Source: Oceanospirillaceae bacterium
Lineage (GTDB): Bacteria; Pseudomonadota; Gammaproteobacteria; Pseudomonadales; Balneatricaceae
Reading direction: 5' to 3'
Assembly: GCA_013373085.1 (NCBI GenBank)
Contig: JABXIM010000003.1
Location: forward strand, 1-47,905
DNA length: 47,905 nt
Every line of letters begins with the position of its first letter. The stretch's first letter is position 1. Position numbers and translations under genes: made by a program. Under the pieces are notes generated by a model. That model was not told where the DNA came from, searched no databases, and saw only the letters and a program-made list of their open reading frames with translations. This document shows, in pieces, positions 33,270 to 40,690 of the stretch.

Positions 33270-34316
33270 ATGCAGGCTTCCTTACCGAAGCTGACATCCG
33301 GGTGGCCAGCAGCTTCGCTGCTGGCCACTTTGTTTTTGGCCCTGGTGCTGCTCAGCGGCTGCGATACCGGGCCAGGCGTAGTCAGCTACAGCGGCCCGAC
33401 CATGGGCACGACCTTTACCGTCAAGTGGGTTGCCGAGGACGCCGACAGCGCTGAACGGATCGGCCCGCTGCTGGAGCAGTCCCTGGCGGCTGTCAACCAG
33501 TCGATGTCGACCTACATCGAGGATTCGGAGCTGTCGCGCCTTAACCGCGAGCCCGCCGGTTCCACCACCGAGGTATCCGAGGGGCTGTTCGAGGTGCTGA
33601 GCCTGTCGCAGCGGATCAGCGAGAGCAGCGATGGCGCTTTCGACGTCACCGTCGGACCGCTGGTGAACCTCTGGGGCTTCGGGCCGGATGGGCGGGTCAC
33701 TCACGCCCCTGAGCAGGCCAGCATCGACTCGATCCGTGAGCGGGTCGGTTTTCGCAAGCTGCATCTGGACCCGAACGGCCGCCGCGTCACCAGGGATGCG
33801 CCGCTGTACGTCGATCTGTCGGGCATCGCCAAGGGCTACGGCGTCGATGTACTGGCGCGGGTGCTCGAAGGCGAGGGGATCGACAGCTATCTGGTCGAGG
33901 TCGGCGGTGAGCTGCGTGCGCGCGGCACCAAACCTGACGGCAGCGCCTGGCGCATCGCCATCGAAAGCCCTGTTGCGGGCGAGCGCGATGTGCAGCGGAT
34001 CATCGAGGTGCACGAGATCGGTGTCGCCACCTCGGGTGACTATCGCAACTATTTCGAGGAAAATGGGATCCGTTTCTCCCATACCATCGATCCGGCAACG
34101 GGGGCGCCGATTCGCCACACGCTGGCGTCGGTCACCGTGTTGAGCCCGACATGCGCCGAGGCCGATGGTCTGGCGACGATGTTTACGGTGTTGGGTCCGG
34201 AACGCGGATACCAGTATGCGGTCGACAACGGAGTGGCGGCGTTTTTTATCGTCAAGTCGGACGAGGGTTTCGTCGAGCGCATGACGCCGGCGTTCGAGCC
34301 CTACCTGACCGAATGA
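33270..34316 (+). CDS. apbE: FAD:protein FMN transferase ApbE (lipoprotein)
   Basis: Attaches FMN to the threonines of NqrB and NqrC, an essential step for Na+-NQR. 348 residues with a lipobox LLSGC, Cys31, so it is a periplasm-facing lipoprotein. Family motifs seen: GPTMGTTFTVKW near the mature start, SDGAFDVTVGPLVNLWGFG, YVDLSGIAKGYGVD, and the C-terminal HTIDPATGAP. It is located directly after nqrF with a 3-nt gap, the natural place for this maturase. Confidence 0.95.
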   Translation: MQASLPKLTSGWPAASLLATLFLALVLLSGCDTGPGVVSYSGPTMGTTFTVKWVAEDADSAERIGPLLEQSLAAVNQSMSTYIEDSELSRLNREPAGSTTEVSEGLFEVLSLSQRISESSDGAFDVTVGPLVNLWGFGPDGRVTHAPEQASIDSIRERVGFRKLHLDPNGRRVTRDAPLYVDLSGIAKGYGVDVLARVLEGEGIDSYLVEVGGELRARGTKPDGSAWRIAIESPVAGERDVQRIIEVHEIGVATSGDYRNYFEENGIRFSHTIDPATGAPIRHTLASVTVLSPTCAEADGLATMFTVLGPERGYQYAVDNGVAAFFIVKSDEGFVERMTPAFEPYLTE

Positions 34317-34327
34317 GGTACAGCTAA

Positions 34328-34570
34328 GTGGACGTAATGATTCTGACCTTTGTGGTCCTTGGCATCGTCATCCTGGCGATGTCCATCGGTGTGCTGCTCG
34401 GCGGCAAGCCGATCAAGGGGTCCTGCGGTGGCATGAGCGCCATCGGCATGGACACCGTCTGCGATATCTGCGGCGGCAACCCGAACAAATGCGAAGAGGA
34501 AACCAAGAAAGCCGACAGTCGTGAGCGCGAGCCGGAAGAGCTCGCCTACGAGGTCAAGAGCGGCGCCTGA
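34328..34570 (+). CDS. nqrM: Na+-NQR maturation factor NqrM
   Basis: Small membrane protein that supplies or assembles the NqrD/NqrE iron site. 80 residues: an N-terminal helix (about 3-25) and a cysteine cluster (GSCGGMSAIGMDTVCDICGG and Cys in NPNKCEEE) with four Cys. The start is a GTG at 34328 with GAGG (overlapping the apbE stop) upstream; an ATG three codons later is possible. It is the last gene of the operon. Confidence 0.92.
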   Translation: MDVMILTFVVLGIVILAMSIGVLLGGKPIKGSCGGMSAIGMDTVCDICGGNPNKCEEETKKADSREREPEELAYEVKSGA

Positions 34571-34582
34571 GACGCGTACCTG

Positions 34583-34618
34583 GTAGGTTGGGTCAAGCCG
34601 CGGAGCGGTGGACCCAAC
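34583..34618. repeat. Short hairpin repeat, GTAGGTTGGGTC type
   Basis: GTTGGGTC at 34587-34594 pairs with GACCCAAC at 34611-34618. It starts 13 nt after nqrM and could protect the 3' end of the nqr transcript. It resembles the unit at 27078-27117 and the ends of the larger element next to it. Confidence 0.65.
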
Positions 34619-34629
34619 GCCGGTCACAG

Positions 34630-34842
34630 GTAGGATGGGTGGAGCGATGCAACCGCCATGGCGGCAACGCTCATCGTTCGGTATGGGCATTGCATAACCC
34701 ATCTTGGGGGCTGAGGGCAGGGGCAATGTCGTCCCTGCCTTCCGGGACGAAGGCGCCTACAGCACCTATCACGGGTTGCGCCGCCGTCATGGCGGGGTGC
34801 CAACCGACAGCCACACGCCTATGGCGGCTCCACCCATCCTAC
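34630..34842. repeat. 213-bp intergenic element with terminal inverted repeats (copy 2)
   Basis: Left end GTAGGATGGGTGGAGC and right end GCTCCACCCATCCTAC are exact 16-bp reverse complements. The termini are those of the element at 12843-13047, but the interiors show no obvious similarity by eye. Inside is the dyad CCGCCATGGCGG. No ORF of transposase type. It fills most of the 384-bp nqrM-sthA spacer. Confidence 0.78.
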
Positions 34843-34954
34843 GACCCTACGATGCAGCGGCACGGCCGATTTGATGGCGGATTGCCGCCAAGCCTGATGG
34901 AACAATATAACGTCCGGAGACACGGGCGAATGACGAAGACTGAAGGGGAAAGGA

Positions 34955-36355
34955 ATGGCAGTATATGACTACGATGTCATCGTGATCGGCTCAGGGCCCG
35001 CGGGCGAAGGGGCGGCGATGAACTCGGTCAAGAAAGGGCGCCGTGTCGCCGTGATCGAGGAACAGGATCTGGTTGGGGGCAACTGCACTCACAAGGGCAC
35101 CATCCCCTCCAAGGCCCTGCGACACTCGGTCAAGCAGATTATCGAATTCAACACCAACCCGATGTTCCGCGATATCGGCGAGCCGCGCTGGTTCTCTTTT
35201 CCCCATGTACTGAATCGTGCGGAGAAAGTGATCGCCAGCCAGGTGATGCTGCGGACCAACTTCTATGCCCGCAACCGTGTCGACGTCTTTTTCGGCCGCG
35301 CCGAGTTTGTCGACAAGGGCACTATCATGGTGCGTGGCACCGCCAAGGGTGATGAAACCCTGCGCGCCAAGAGCATCGTCATCGCCACCGGTTCCCGACC
35401 CTACACGCCGGAGGACGTGGATTTCAACCATCCGCGTATCTACAACTCCGACACCATCCTCAAGCTCGGTCACACGCCGCGCACCCTGATCATTTACGGC
35501 GCGGGCGTCATTGGCAGCGAATACGCGTCGATCTTCGCCGGACTCGGCGTCAAGGTGGACCTGATCGACACCCGCGATCGCTTGCTGTCGTTCCTCGACA
35601 AGGAAATCTCCGACGCCCTCAGCTATCACCTGCGCAACCATGCCGTGAAGATCCGCCATAACGAGGAGTACGAAACGGTGACCGGCGATCACGGTGGCGT
35701 GACGCTGACACTGAAGTCCGGCAAGCGGATCCGTGCCGATGCCTTCCTCTGGTGTAACGGCCGTACCGGTAATACCGACGGACTCGGACTCGAGAACATC
35801 GGCCTCAAGGCCAACAGCCGCGGCCAGATCGAAGTCGACGAGCACTACCGTACCGCCTGCGAAGGCGTGTACGCGGCCGGCGACGTCATCGGCTGGCCGA
35901 GCCTGGCATCGGCGGCACTGGACCAGGGCCGCGCGGCGGCGGCGGACCTGCTCAGCGGGGAGGATTTCCGTTATATCAACGAGGTCCCGACCGGTATCTA
36001 CACCATTCCGGAGATCAGCTCGCTGGGCAAGACAGAGGAGGAACTGACCGCCGAGTGCGTCCCGTACGAGGCCGGCCAGGCGTTCTTCAAGGACACCGCA
36101 CGCGCGCAGATTTCCGGTCAGCCGGTGGGCATGCTCAAGCTGCTGTTCCATCGCGAAACCCTGGAGATTCTCGGCATCCACTGCTTCGGCGACCAGGCGT
36201 CCGAGATCGTCCACATCGGTCAGGCGATCATGACCCAGAAGGGCGAGGCGAACACCCTGAAATACTTCATCAACACCACCTTCAACTACCCGACCATGGC
36301 CGAAGCCTACCGCGTGGCGGCGATCTCGGGTCTTAACCGGATCGAAAACCTGTAA
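34955..36355 (+). CDS. sthA: Soluble pyridine nucleotide transhydrogenase
   Basis: Cytosolic flavoprotein that moves hydride between NADPH and NAD+. 466 residues, disulfide-reductase fold: FAD site [13 protein letters not shown], former redox site [16 protein letters not shown] in which the second Cys is Thr (normal for SthA, so no disulfide chemistry), NAD(P) motif [37 protein letters not shown], and the dimerisation domain ending [31 protein letters not shown] precedes the ATG. Own transcription unit ending at the terminator at 36459. Confidence 0.96.
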   Translation: MAVYDYDVIVIGSGPAGEGAAMNSVKKGRRVAVIEEQDLVGGNCTHKGTIPSKALRHSVKQIIEFNTNPMFRDIGEPRWFSFPHVLNRAEKVIASQVMLRTNFYARNRVDVFFGRAEFVDKGTIMVRGTAKGDETLRAKSIVIATGSRPYTPEDVDFNHPRIYNSDTILKLGHTPRTLIIYGAGVIGSEYASIFAGLGVKVDLIDTRDRLLSFLDKEISDALSYHLRNHAVKIRHNEEYETVTGDHGGVTLTLKSGKRIRADAFLWCNGRTGNTDGLGLENIGLKANSRGQIEVDEHYRTACEGVYAAGDVIGWPSLASAALDQGRAAAADLLSGEDFRYINEVPTGIYTIPEISSLGKTEEELTAECVPYEAGQAFFKDTARAQISGQPVGMLKLLFHRETLEILGIHCFGDQASEIVHIGQAIMTQKGEANTLKYFINTTFNYPTMAEAYRVAAISGLNRIENL

Positions 36356-36458
36356 CTGTTGATTCGGCAGAGTGCTGCTGAGCGAAGCGAAGCGCACCTG
36401 CGTTTGGCGAAAGCGTAAAGCACTTCGCGTCGCGCCGGAGCAGTCGCAAGCTAAAACA

Positions 36459-36490
36459 AAAAAGCCGCATCCTCCGTGATGCGGCTTTTT
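36459..36490. terminator. Bidirectional terminator between sthA and the methyltransferase
   Basis: AAAAAGCCGCATC at 36459-36471 pairs with GATGCGGCTTTTT at 36478-36490 around a 6-nt loop. A and T runs on the two sides suit termination of both convergent transcripts. Confidence 0.92.
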
Positions 36491-36541
36491 GTGCAGGAGC
36501 CCGGCCACCGGGCGAAACGGCCTTTGCTATAACGTTTCCCA

Positions 36542-37192
36542 TTACCTGAACCCGCCTTGTGACGGCGCCGTGTCATGCTCCTTTTTCGCAACGATGAAAA
36601 CCGATTCCTTACCCGGTTGCCACTCCTGATCGATGCTGAACCCGGTAGCGGTCAGCATCGACAGCAGCGTATTTTTGTCGAAACAGTTGACAAAGGGCGC
36701 GAAGCCCAGGACCTGCATGGCCCGGATCAGAAGCCGCCAGTGGAGCTTCATGTCACCGAGCAGGGCAGTGCTGGAGACGAAAACGCCGCCGGGCCTCAGT
36801 AGCCCGTATACCCTTTCGATTGTCCCGTCCACATCGTCCAGGAGATGCAGGATGTTGAGTCCCAGCACGGCATCGAAGCTCTCCGCTTCCAGCACCAGGC
36901 TGTCCAGGGTGCCCTGTCGAAAGCTGATGTTGTCGATGCCGGCATCCCGGGCTTTGGACGCGGCGATCTCCAGCATCCTGCCCGAAATATCGGTCGCGAG
37001 GATATGGCGGACGTAAGGCGCATGGATAATCGCCGTACTGCCGGTACCGCAGCCGAACTCAAGCACGGACCAGTCGGGCCGGAAGTACGCCTGTGTGATC
37101 GCCAGTTTCCTCTGGTAACTTTTCTCGTCCTTGATCGGACGTTTGGCGTAACGGGAGGCTAATTTGTCCCAAAACGCCTGCGAGCTCTTCAA
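36542..37192 (-). CDS. Class I SAM-dependent methyltransferase
   Basis: About 216 residues. Motif I is VLEFGCGTGSTAI, followed by ILATDISGRMLEIA (acidic loop), LDSLVLEAESFDAVLGLNIL and LLRPGGVFVSSTALL. The domain is complete (methyltransferase 11/25 type); the substrate cannot be told. I chose the TTG at 37192, giving a start KSSQAFWDKLASRYAK like homologues as I recall them, because AAAAGGAG lies 7 nt upstream. The frame stays open another 41 codons, but that part is basic and unlike a protein domain. It is isolated between a terminator and the ynfA remnant. Confidence 0.88.
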   Translation of the reverse strand: MKSSQAFWDKLASRYAKRPIKDEKSYQRKLAITQAYFRPDWSVLEFGCGTGSTAIIHAPYVRHILATDISGRMLEIAASKARDAGIDNISFRQGTLDSLVLEAESFDAVLGLNILHLLDDVDGTIERVYGLLRPGGVFVSSTALLGDMKLHWRLLIRAMQVLGFAPFVNCFDKNTLLSMLTATGFSIDQEWQPGKESVFIVAKKEHDTAPSQGGFR

Positions 37193-37398
37193 TCGTCTGG
37201 CTCCTTTTATCGGGGTTACAGGGCGCTTATGGAGCGAAGCGTAGATTCTTGCTGCACGCAGAGCACGACGCGGAAAATCTTGCCTGTGTCGCAGCCGGGT
37301 GTTGCCCGATGCCATCAGACGGGCTGGGCGTCATACCAGCCAAATCGGGCAGCTTGCGAAGCGCTGACCGGGCGTCATTCACCACCTGGCCGCCGTCT

Positions 37399-37473
37399 TG
37401 CCATGAAAATATAGACACTCCCATACGCCACGCAGCCTCTACCTGCGGCAACCGGATGCAATGACCGCAACCA
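37399..37473 (-). pseudogene. Fragment of a ynfA-type gene
   Basis: In the minus frame this reads WLRSLHPVAAGRGCVAYGSV then YIFMA, which matches [20 protein letters not shown] then YIFMA of the intact YnfA-family gene at 41216-41548. Over 75 gap-free bases about 53 are identical. Both sides are lost: the upstream part is replaced by a REP-like hairpin (37476-37510) and the downstream part becomes RRRPGGE and stop. About 25 of the ~110 codons remain, so it is a relic and not a gene. Confidence 0.85.
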
Positions 37474-37475
37474 CG

Positions 37476-37510
37476 TAGGAGCCGCCAGGCTCGGCTCCTC
37501 GCCGCGAACA
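37476..37510. repeat. REP-like hairpin next to the ynfA relic
   Basis: AGGAGCCG at 37478-37485 pairs with CGGCTCCT at 37493-37500 around CCAGGCT, followed by CGCCGCGAAC, the usual tail of the REP units in this window. Its edge coincides with the breakpoint of the ynfA relic, suggesting that it inserted into the gene or arose at its breakage. Confidence 0.65.
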
Positions 37511-37566
37511 GTGACAGTGACGGCTGCTGCATTCATCGCCTTGAATTTGGCAATGCAAGTGCGTAC

Positions 37567-37585
37567 GATAACCATTCTTATTTAG
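37567..37585. promoter_or_regulatory. Fur-box-like site before the iron-uptake pair
   Basis: GATAACCATTCTTATTTAG matches 11 of 19 positions of the classical Fur box, including the full first GATAA and the ATT...TATT core. It ends 19 nt before the cupredoxin gene start, close to where a promoter must be. Iron-dependent control is expected for FTR1-type uptake genes, which supports the assignment, but the match is only moderate. Confidence 0.5.
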
Positions 37586-37604
37586 TTCGATAAGGGAGTC
37601 ACCG

Positions 37605-37928
37605 ATGAAACAAATGCTGTTCGCTGTACTGGTGTCTGCGGCCCTGCCGGTGTTCGCTGCAGAGGTTCCCGAATTCACGATCACGCTGGAAAACCACAGC
37701 TTCTCACCGGCGGAGCTGCATATCCCGGCCAACCAGCAGGTGAAGCTGCTGATTCAGAACCGGGATATCACGCCGGAGGAGTTCGAAGGCGATGAGCTTG
37801 GCGTCGAGAAGATCATTCCGGGCAACAGCGATGCGACCGTGCTGGTCGGCCCCTTCGCGCCGGGTGAGTATGGCTTTATCGGCGAATTCCATGCCGAAAG
37901 CGCCAATGGCCGTCTGATCGCCGAGTAA
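37605..37928 (+). CDS. Periplasmic cupredoxin-domain protein (FTR1 partner)
   Basis: 107 residues. Signal peptide 1 to about 18 (MKQMLFAVLVSAALPVFA), then a small cupredoxin-like beta-barrel: FTITLENHSFSPAELHIPAN, VKLLIQNRDITPEEFEGDEL, and ATVLVGPFAPGEYGFIGEFH. It resembles EfeO-N/FtrB-type domains that bind copper or iron beside FTR1 permeases. The classical blue-copper Cys-His-Met set is not visible, so a non-standard metal site is likely. AAGGGAG before the ATG; 15 nt before the ftr1 gene. Confidence 0.82.
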   Translation: MKQMLFAVLVSAALPVFAAEVPEFTITLENHSFSPAELHIPANQQVKLLIQNRDITPEEFEGDELGVEKIIPGNSDATVLVGPFAPGEYGFIGEFHAESANGRLIAE

Positions 37929-37943
37929 TCGGGAGGAGCCGAG

Positions 37944-38759
37944 ATGCTGAGTTCCGCGATCATCGTATTTCGCGAAGTGCTCGAGGCGGCACTGATCGTC
38001 ACTATTCTGATGGCCGCGACACGCGGGTTGCCCGGCCGCGGGTTCTGGATCGGCGGGGGGCTGGCGGCAGGCCTGGCGGGGGCGGTGCTGGTGGCGCTCT
38101 TCGCTGGTGCGATCAACGGCGCGTTCGAGGGGGTGGGGCAGGAAGTGCTGAACGCAGCCGTTCTGCTGACCGCCGTCGGCATGCTTGCCTGGCACAATAT
38201 CTGGATGTCGCGACATGCCCGCGAACTGGTGGGGCACCTGAAGTCGATCGGCACCCGAATTACCGAAGGTTCGCTGCCGCTTTACTTTATCGCGGTGACA
38301 TCGGGACTGGCGGTACTGCGTGAGGGATCCGAAGTGGTGCTGTTCATGTATGGCGTCGCGGCCAGCGGCAGCTCGGGCAGCGCCATGCTCGCCGGCTGCG
38401 TGCTCGGCGTGGTCAGCGGCGTTGTCGTCGGAGCGCTGCTGTATCGCGGCCTGTTGCGGATACCGACCCGTTGGCTGTTCCGCGTTACCGGCTGGCTGAT
38501 TCTGTTACTCGCGGCGGGTCTGGCGGCCTCCGCTGCCGGTTATCTGAGCCAGGCCGGATTGCTGCCGAGTCAGGCACCGCTCTGGAACAGTTCCAGCCTG
38601 TTGTCGGAAAGCTCGTTGGTCGGCCAGTTGCTGCATATCCTGGTGGGCTACCAGGCGCGTCCCACGGCCATTCAGCTGGGCTTCTACCTGGTGACGCTGC
38701 TGTGTATTGCAGCCGGCATGAAAGTCGGCGCACGCCAGGAAACGGTGCGGGCTTCCTGA
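37944..38759 (+). CDS. FTR1-family high-affinity iron permease
   Basis: Inner-membrane iron permease. 271 residues, about seven helices. Both REXXE iron-binding motifs are present: REVLE at 10-14 in IIVFREVLEAALIV, and REGSE at 126-130 in LAVLREGSEVVLFMYG. GGGAGGAG lies just before the ATG. It forms a two-gene operon with the cupredoxin protein and ends at a strong terminator. No EfeB-type peroxidase or P19 protein is nearby, so this is a minimal version of the system. Confidence 0.92.
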   Translation: MLSSAIIVFREVLEAALIVTILMAATRGLPGRGFWIGGGLAAGLAGAVLVALFAGAINGAFEGVGQEVLNAAVLLTAVGMLAWHNIWMSRHARELVGHLKSIGTRITEGSLPLYFIAVTSGLAVLREGSEVVLFMYGVAASGSSGSAMLAGCVLGVVSGVVVGALLYRGLLRIPTRWLFRVTGWLILLLAAGLAASAAGYLSQAGLLPSQAPLWNSSSLLSESSLVGQLLHILVGYQARPTAIQLGFYLVTLLCIAAGMKVGARQETVRAS

Positions 38760-38793
38760 GTCGGTAACGAGACTAGACTAGAGGTGACATACG

Positions 38794-38830
38794 AAAGACC
38801 GCATCACCCTCAGGTGATGCGGTCTTTTTT
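38794..38830 (+). terminator. Terminator after the FTR1 operon
   Basis: AGACCGCATCACC at 38796-38808 pairs with GGTGATGCGGTCT at 38813-38825 around CTCA, followed by T5. It marks the edge of the core genome before the AT-richer strip. Confidence 0.94.
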
Positions 38831-39231
38831 ATTGGCCTATAGCTCGTAGTCTACTTTTATACTATTAACCTGGCGTACAAACGATAGCGAGTGGCTTGAC
38901 AAAAAAACAAAAATAAGACCAATATTCTTTTCGCTTGAGTTCCCTCTATATAGAAATTTAAAGATGAGCCGCGCGCCTCGCAAAAGGTCTGTAGACGGGC
39001 TCAGGTCTTGCTTTTTGCCTTTGCACTGAACATGAGGGCAAAAGGCAAGGCCTGAGCCCGTGAATTCCGTGTATTTGAATTAGATATACTGTCCCCGGAA
39101 TTCCGGACTCATTTCAAATCTCCACGGATGATGATAGAGCCTCTTGCGTTTTAAACTGATTACAGACTAAAGAAAAAAAATGAAAAAATGGCGCTTTTGT
39201 CTCTTCAAAGCCATGTGATGTTTACGCGCCG
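38831..39231. other. AT-rich non-coding stretch at the start of the accessory strip
   Basis: About 400 bp with no gene. It holds the 67-bp hairpin at 38996-39062, the palindrome CCGGAATTCCGG at 39096-39107, and a 19-mer (38913-38931) shared with the 3' end of the gene at 40691. The A runs around 38900 and 39170 contrast with the GC-rich flanks. Confidence 0.6.
38996..39062. repeat. Long imperfect hairpin (67 bp)
   Basis: The left arm, ACGGGCTCAGGTCTTGCTTT then TTGCC, from 38996, faces the right arm GGGCAAAAGGCAAGGCCTGA then GCCCGT, ending at 39062. Of 26 positions 23 are Watson-Crick pairs and 2 more are G-T wobble, around a loop of about 15 nt. From memory, AGGTCTTGCCTTTTGC-type arms accompany REP-associated (Y1/TnpA-REP) transposase elements in many gammaproteobacteria. 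No transposase gene is present here. Confidence 0.75.
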
Positions 39232-39591
39232 TTACGACTGTCCGGGAATCGGTAAACATTCCATTACTTCAACAGCATCACCCGGGAAAATTGAAAAATG
39301 AGGATGATTATCAAATAGCTTGATTGCAGCTTCGTGTGTTTCAGCTTGAATAATTACATAACCACACAAGTTGTTCTTCGTGTCGGATAAACCATTTGGA
39401 GACGCGTTTTTTGTTTTGCCCAGAGGGCCGCCTGTATCTGAAATTATCGCTGCATTCTCGTTCATCCAGTTTGTCCAGGCCTCAATGCCTTTTCGTTCAA
39501 GAGCGCCGCGCTCTTCATCGCTCAGTCTATCCCATCCGTGGGCTCCTCGTGATTCAGGCGTTCCCGTATATACTGCTAGAAATTTTTTCAT
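39232..39591 (-). CDS. YCII-related domain protein
   Basis: 119 residues, cytosolic. The start MKKFLAVYTGTPESRGAHGW, the central ENAAIISDTGGPLGKTKNAS and the end HFSIFPGDAVEVMECLPIPG follow the YCII/DGPF-like ferredoxin-fold family, whose members are often near sigma factors or in accessory regions and mostly lack known function. GGAGGAAT 5 nt before the ATG is an excellent ribosome site. It stands alone on the minus strand. Codon use looks more AT-rich than the core genes around it, which suggests acquisition. Confidence 0.8.
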   Translation of the reverse strand: MKKFLAVYTGTPESRGAHGWDRLSDEERGALERKGIEAWTNWMNENAAIISDTGGPLGKTKNASPNGLSDTKNNLCGYVIIQAETHEAAIKLFDNHPHFSIFPGDAVEVMECLPIPGQS

Positions 39592-39782
39592 GGTATTCCT
39601 CCGTTCATTGTTATGGCTTTATTATCCATTGAGTTCTCACTCGACTGGATTGCTTTGTTAAAATTTCCTGGCAATCTCTTCATTTTTTGTATTATTCGAT
39701 CAATTAAAGTCGATAAATACAATTATTGAACTCCAGGGTACAACGGACAGCGGGTAGGCCTGCCCCGGAAGGTTGCCTGCCA

Positions 39783-40460
39783 TCAATGGATGGTGTTGCA
39801 GACTATATTTCGTGGCGGGAGTTTCTCCAGGATCTGGCCTGCAATCCTCTGTGCGTGTTTGTCCAGCGGAGCCAGTTTGAGTGACTGCTTGCGTCCTGGC
39901 GATACGGGATTGAACAGGTCGATGAAGCTGCCCGGCACCTGCTCATTCTCGATCAACTCGCGACGCTTTATCTTAAAGTCGTAAATGATGCCGTCGTTAT
40001 CACGAAGCGCTTCTTCCGAGTGGAGGAGGGTGAGCCCGCTGCCGCGGGTTTGCACGGTGTAGTTGCAAAAGGTCTGTTGTTCCCTGAGCGGCAGTTCGTC
40101 GACTGTCTTCAGCCCACCGGACATGCGAGCTGCGAGAAATTGCTTGGTATCGCGGGCCGCAAGCACAGTAGAAAAAATGGCGACATAATCGGGGTTCGTC
40201 AATGCAATCAATTGCGACAGCCAGTCGGCAATTGTGCCTCTGATATAGACGTCAGTGATTTCGTGGTCGGAGAACGTATCCGTTTTGTCGAGCAGATCGG
40301 TAATCTGCGCGCCCAGACCCGAAAGGGTGTTCTCCAGGTTCATGACGATGCCATCGAAGAACAGGCAGATCGAATGGTCTGCCAACCCGGCGTCGCTCAT
40401 TTGGGGCTTGTATTGGTTTTCGAATAACTCGTCCAGGATCGGTTGGATTTCAAGCTCCAT
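39783..40460 (-). CDS. Protein of unknown function (225 aa)
   Basis: I do not recognise a family. A soluble, acidic N-terminal half (MELEIQPILDELFENQYKPQ) is probably helical; there is no signal peptide or membrane segment. A middle part with TRGSGLTLLHSEEALRDNDG and IYDFKIKRRELIENEQVPGS looks like beta strands. I chose the ATG at 40460 because AGGAG lies 10 nt upstream; a GTG three codons earlier would overlap that site. It is on the minus strand like its neighbours but separated from them by 190-230 bp, so it probably has its own promoter. Confidence 0.65.
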   Translation of the reverse strand: MELEIQPILDELFENQYKPQMSDAGLADHSICLFFDGIVMNLENTLSGLGAQITDLLDKTDTFSDHEITDVYIRGTIADWLSQLIALTNPDYVAIFSTVLAARDTKQFLAARMSGGLKTVDELPLREQQTFCNYTVQTRGSGLTLLHSEEALRDNDGIIYDFKIKRRELIENEQVPGSFIDLFNPVSPGRKQSLKLAPLDKHAQRIAGQILEKLPPRNIVCNTIH

Positions 40461-40628
40461 ACTTGACACTCTCCTGTCTACTCCAGAGATCCATCATCGG
40501 CGATCGGGTGGGCGAACACAACCACGGTATCTGATCAGGTGAGTGCTGTCAGCACGGTACAGGAGGCTTCGGCGTGATCGACGGAGGACGCCGCGTCACA
40601 TGTGCCGGGTTTGTCAATCTGAGCAAAA

Positions 40629-40680
40629 GGGCAAGACCTATTCCCCCAGAGCACTTGTAGTGCGCGGTGCTGCTTGGCCC
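40629..40680. repeat. Hairpin cluster related to the 38996 hairpin
   Basis: GGGCAAG at 40629-40635 faces CTTGGCCC at 40673-40680, and inside it GCACT-TGT-AGTGC at 40651-40663 is a perfect small hairpin. The left arm read as GCAAAAGGGCAAGACCT matches the AGGTCTTGC...TTTTGC arm of the hairpin at 38996. It lies immediately past the stop of the gene at 40691, so it may also end that transcript. A separate dyad GTGCTG/CAGCAC is at 40543-40555. Confidence 0.55.
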
Positions 40681-40690
40681 TATCATAAGA

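Noticed and set aside
39600-39665. Possible third attC-like site upstream of the YCII-like gene (TTTTAAC...CATAAC)
   Set aside because: The ends do not form the required inverse AAC/GTT pair in the orientation of the genes, and no central stem is seen.
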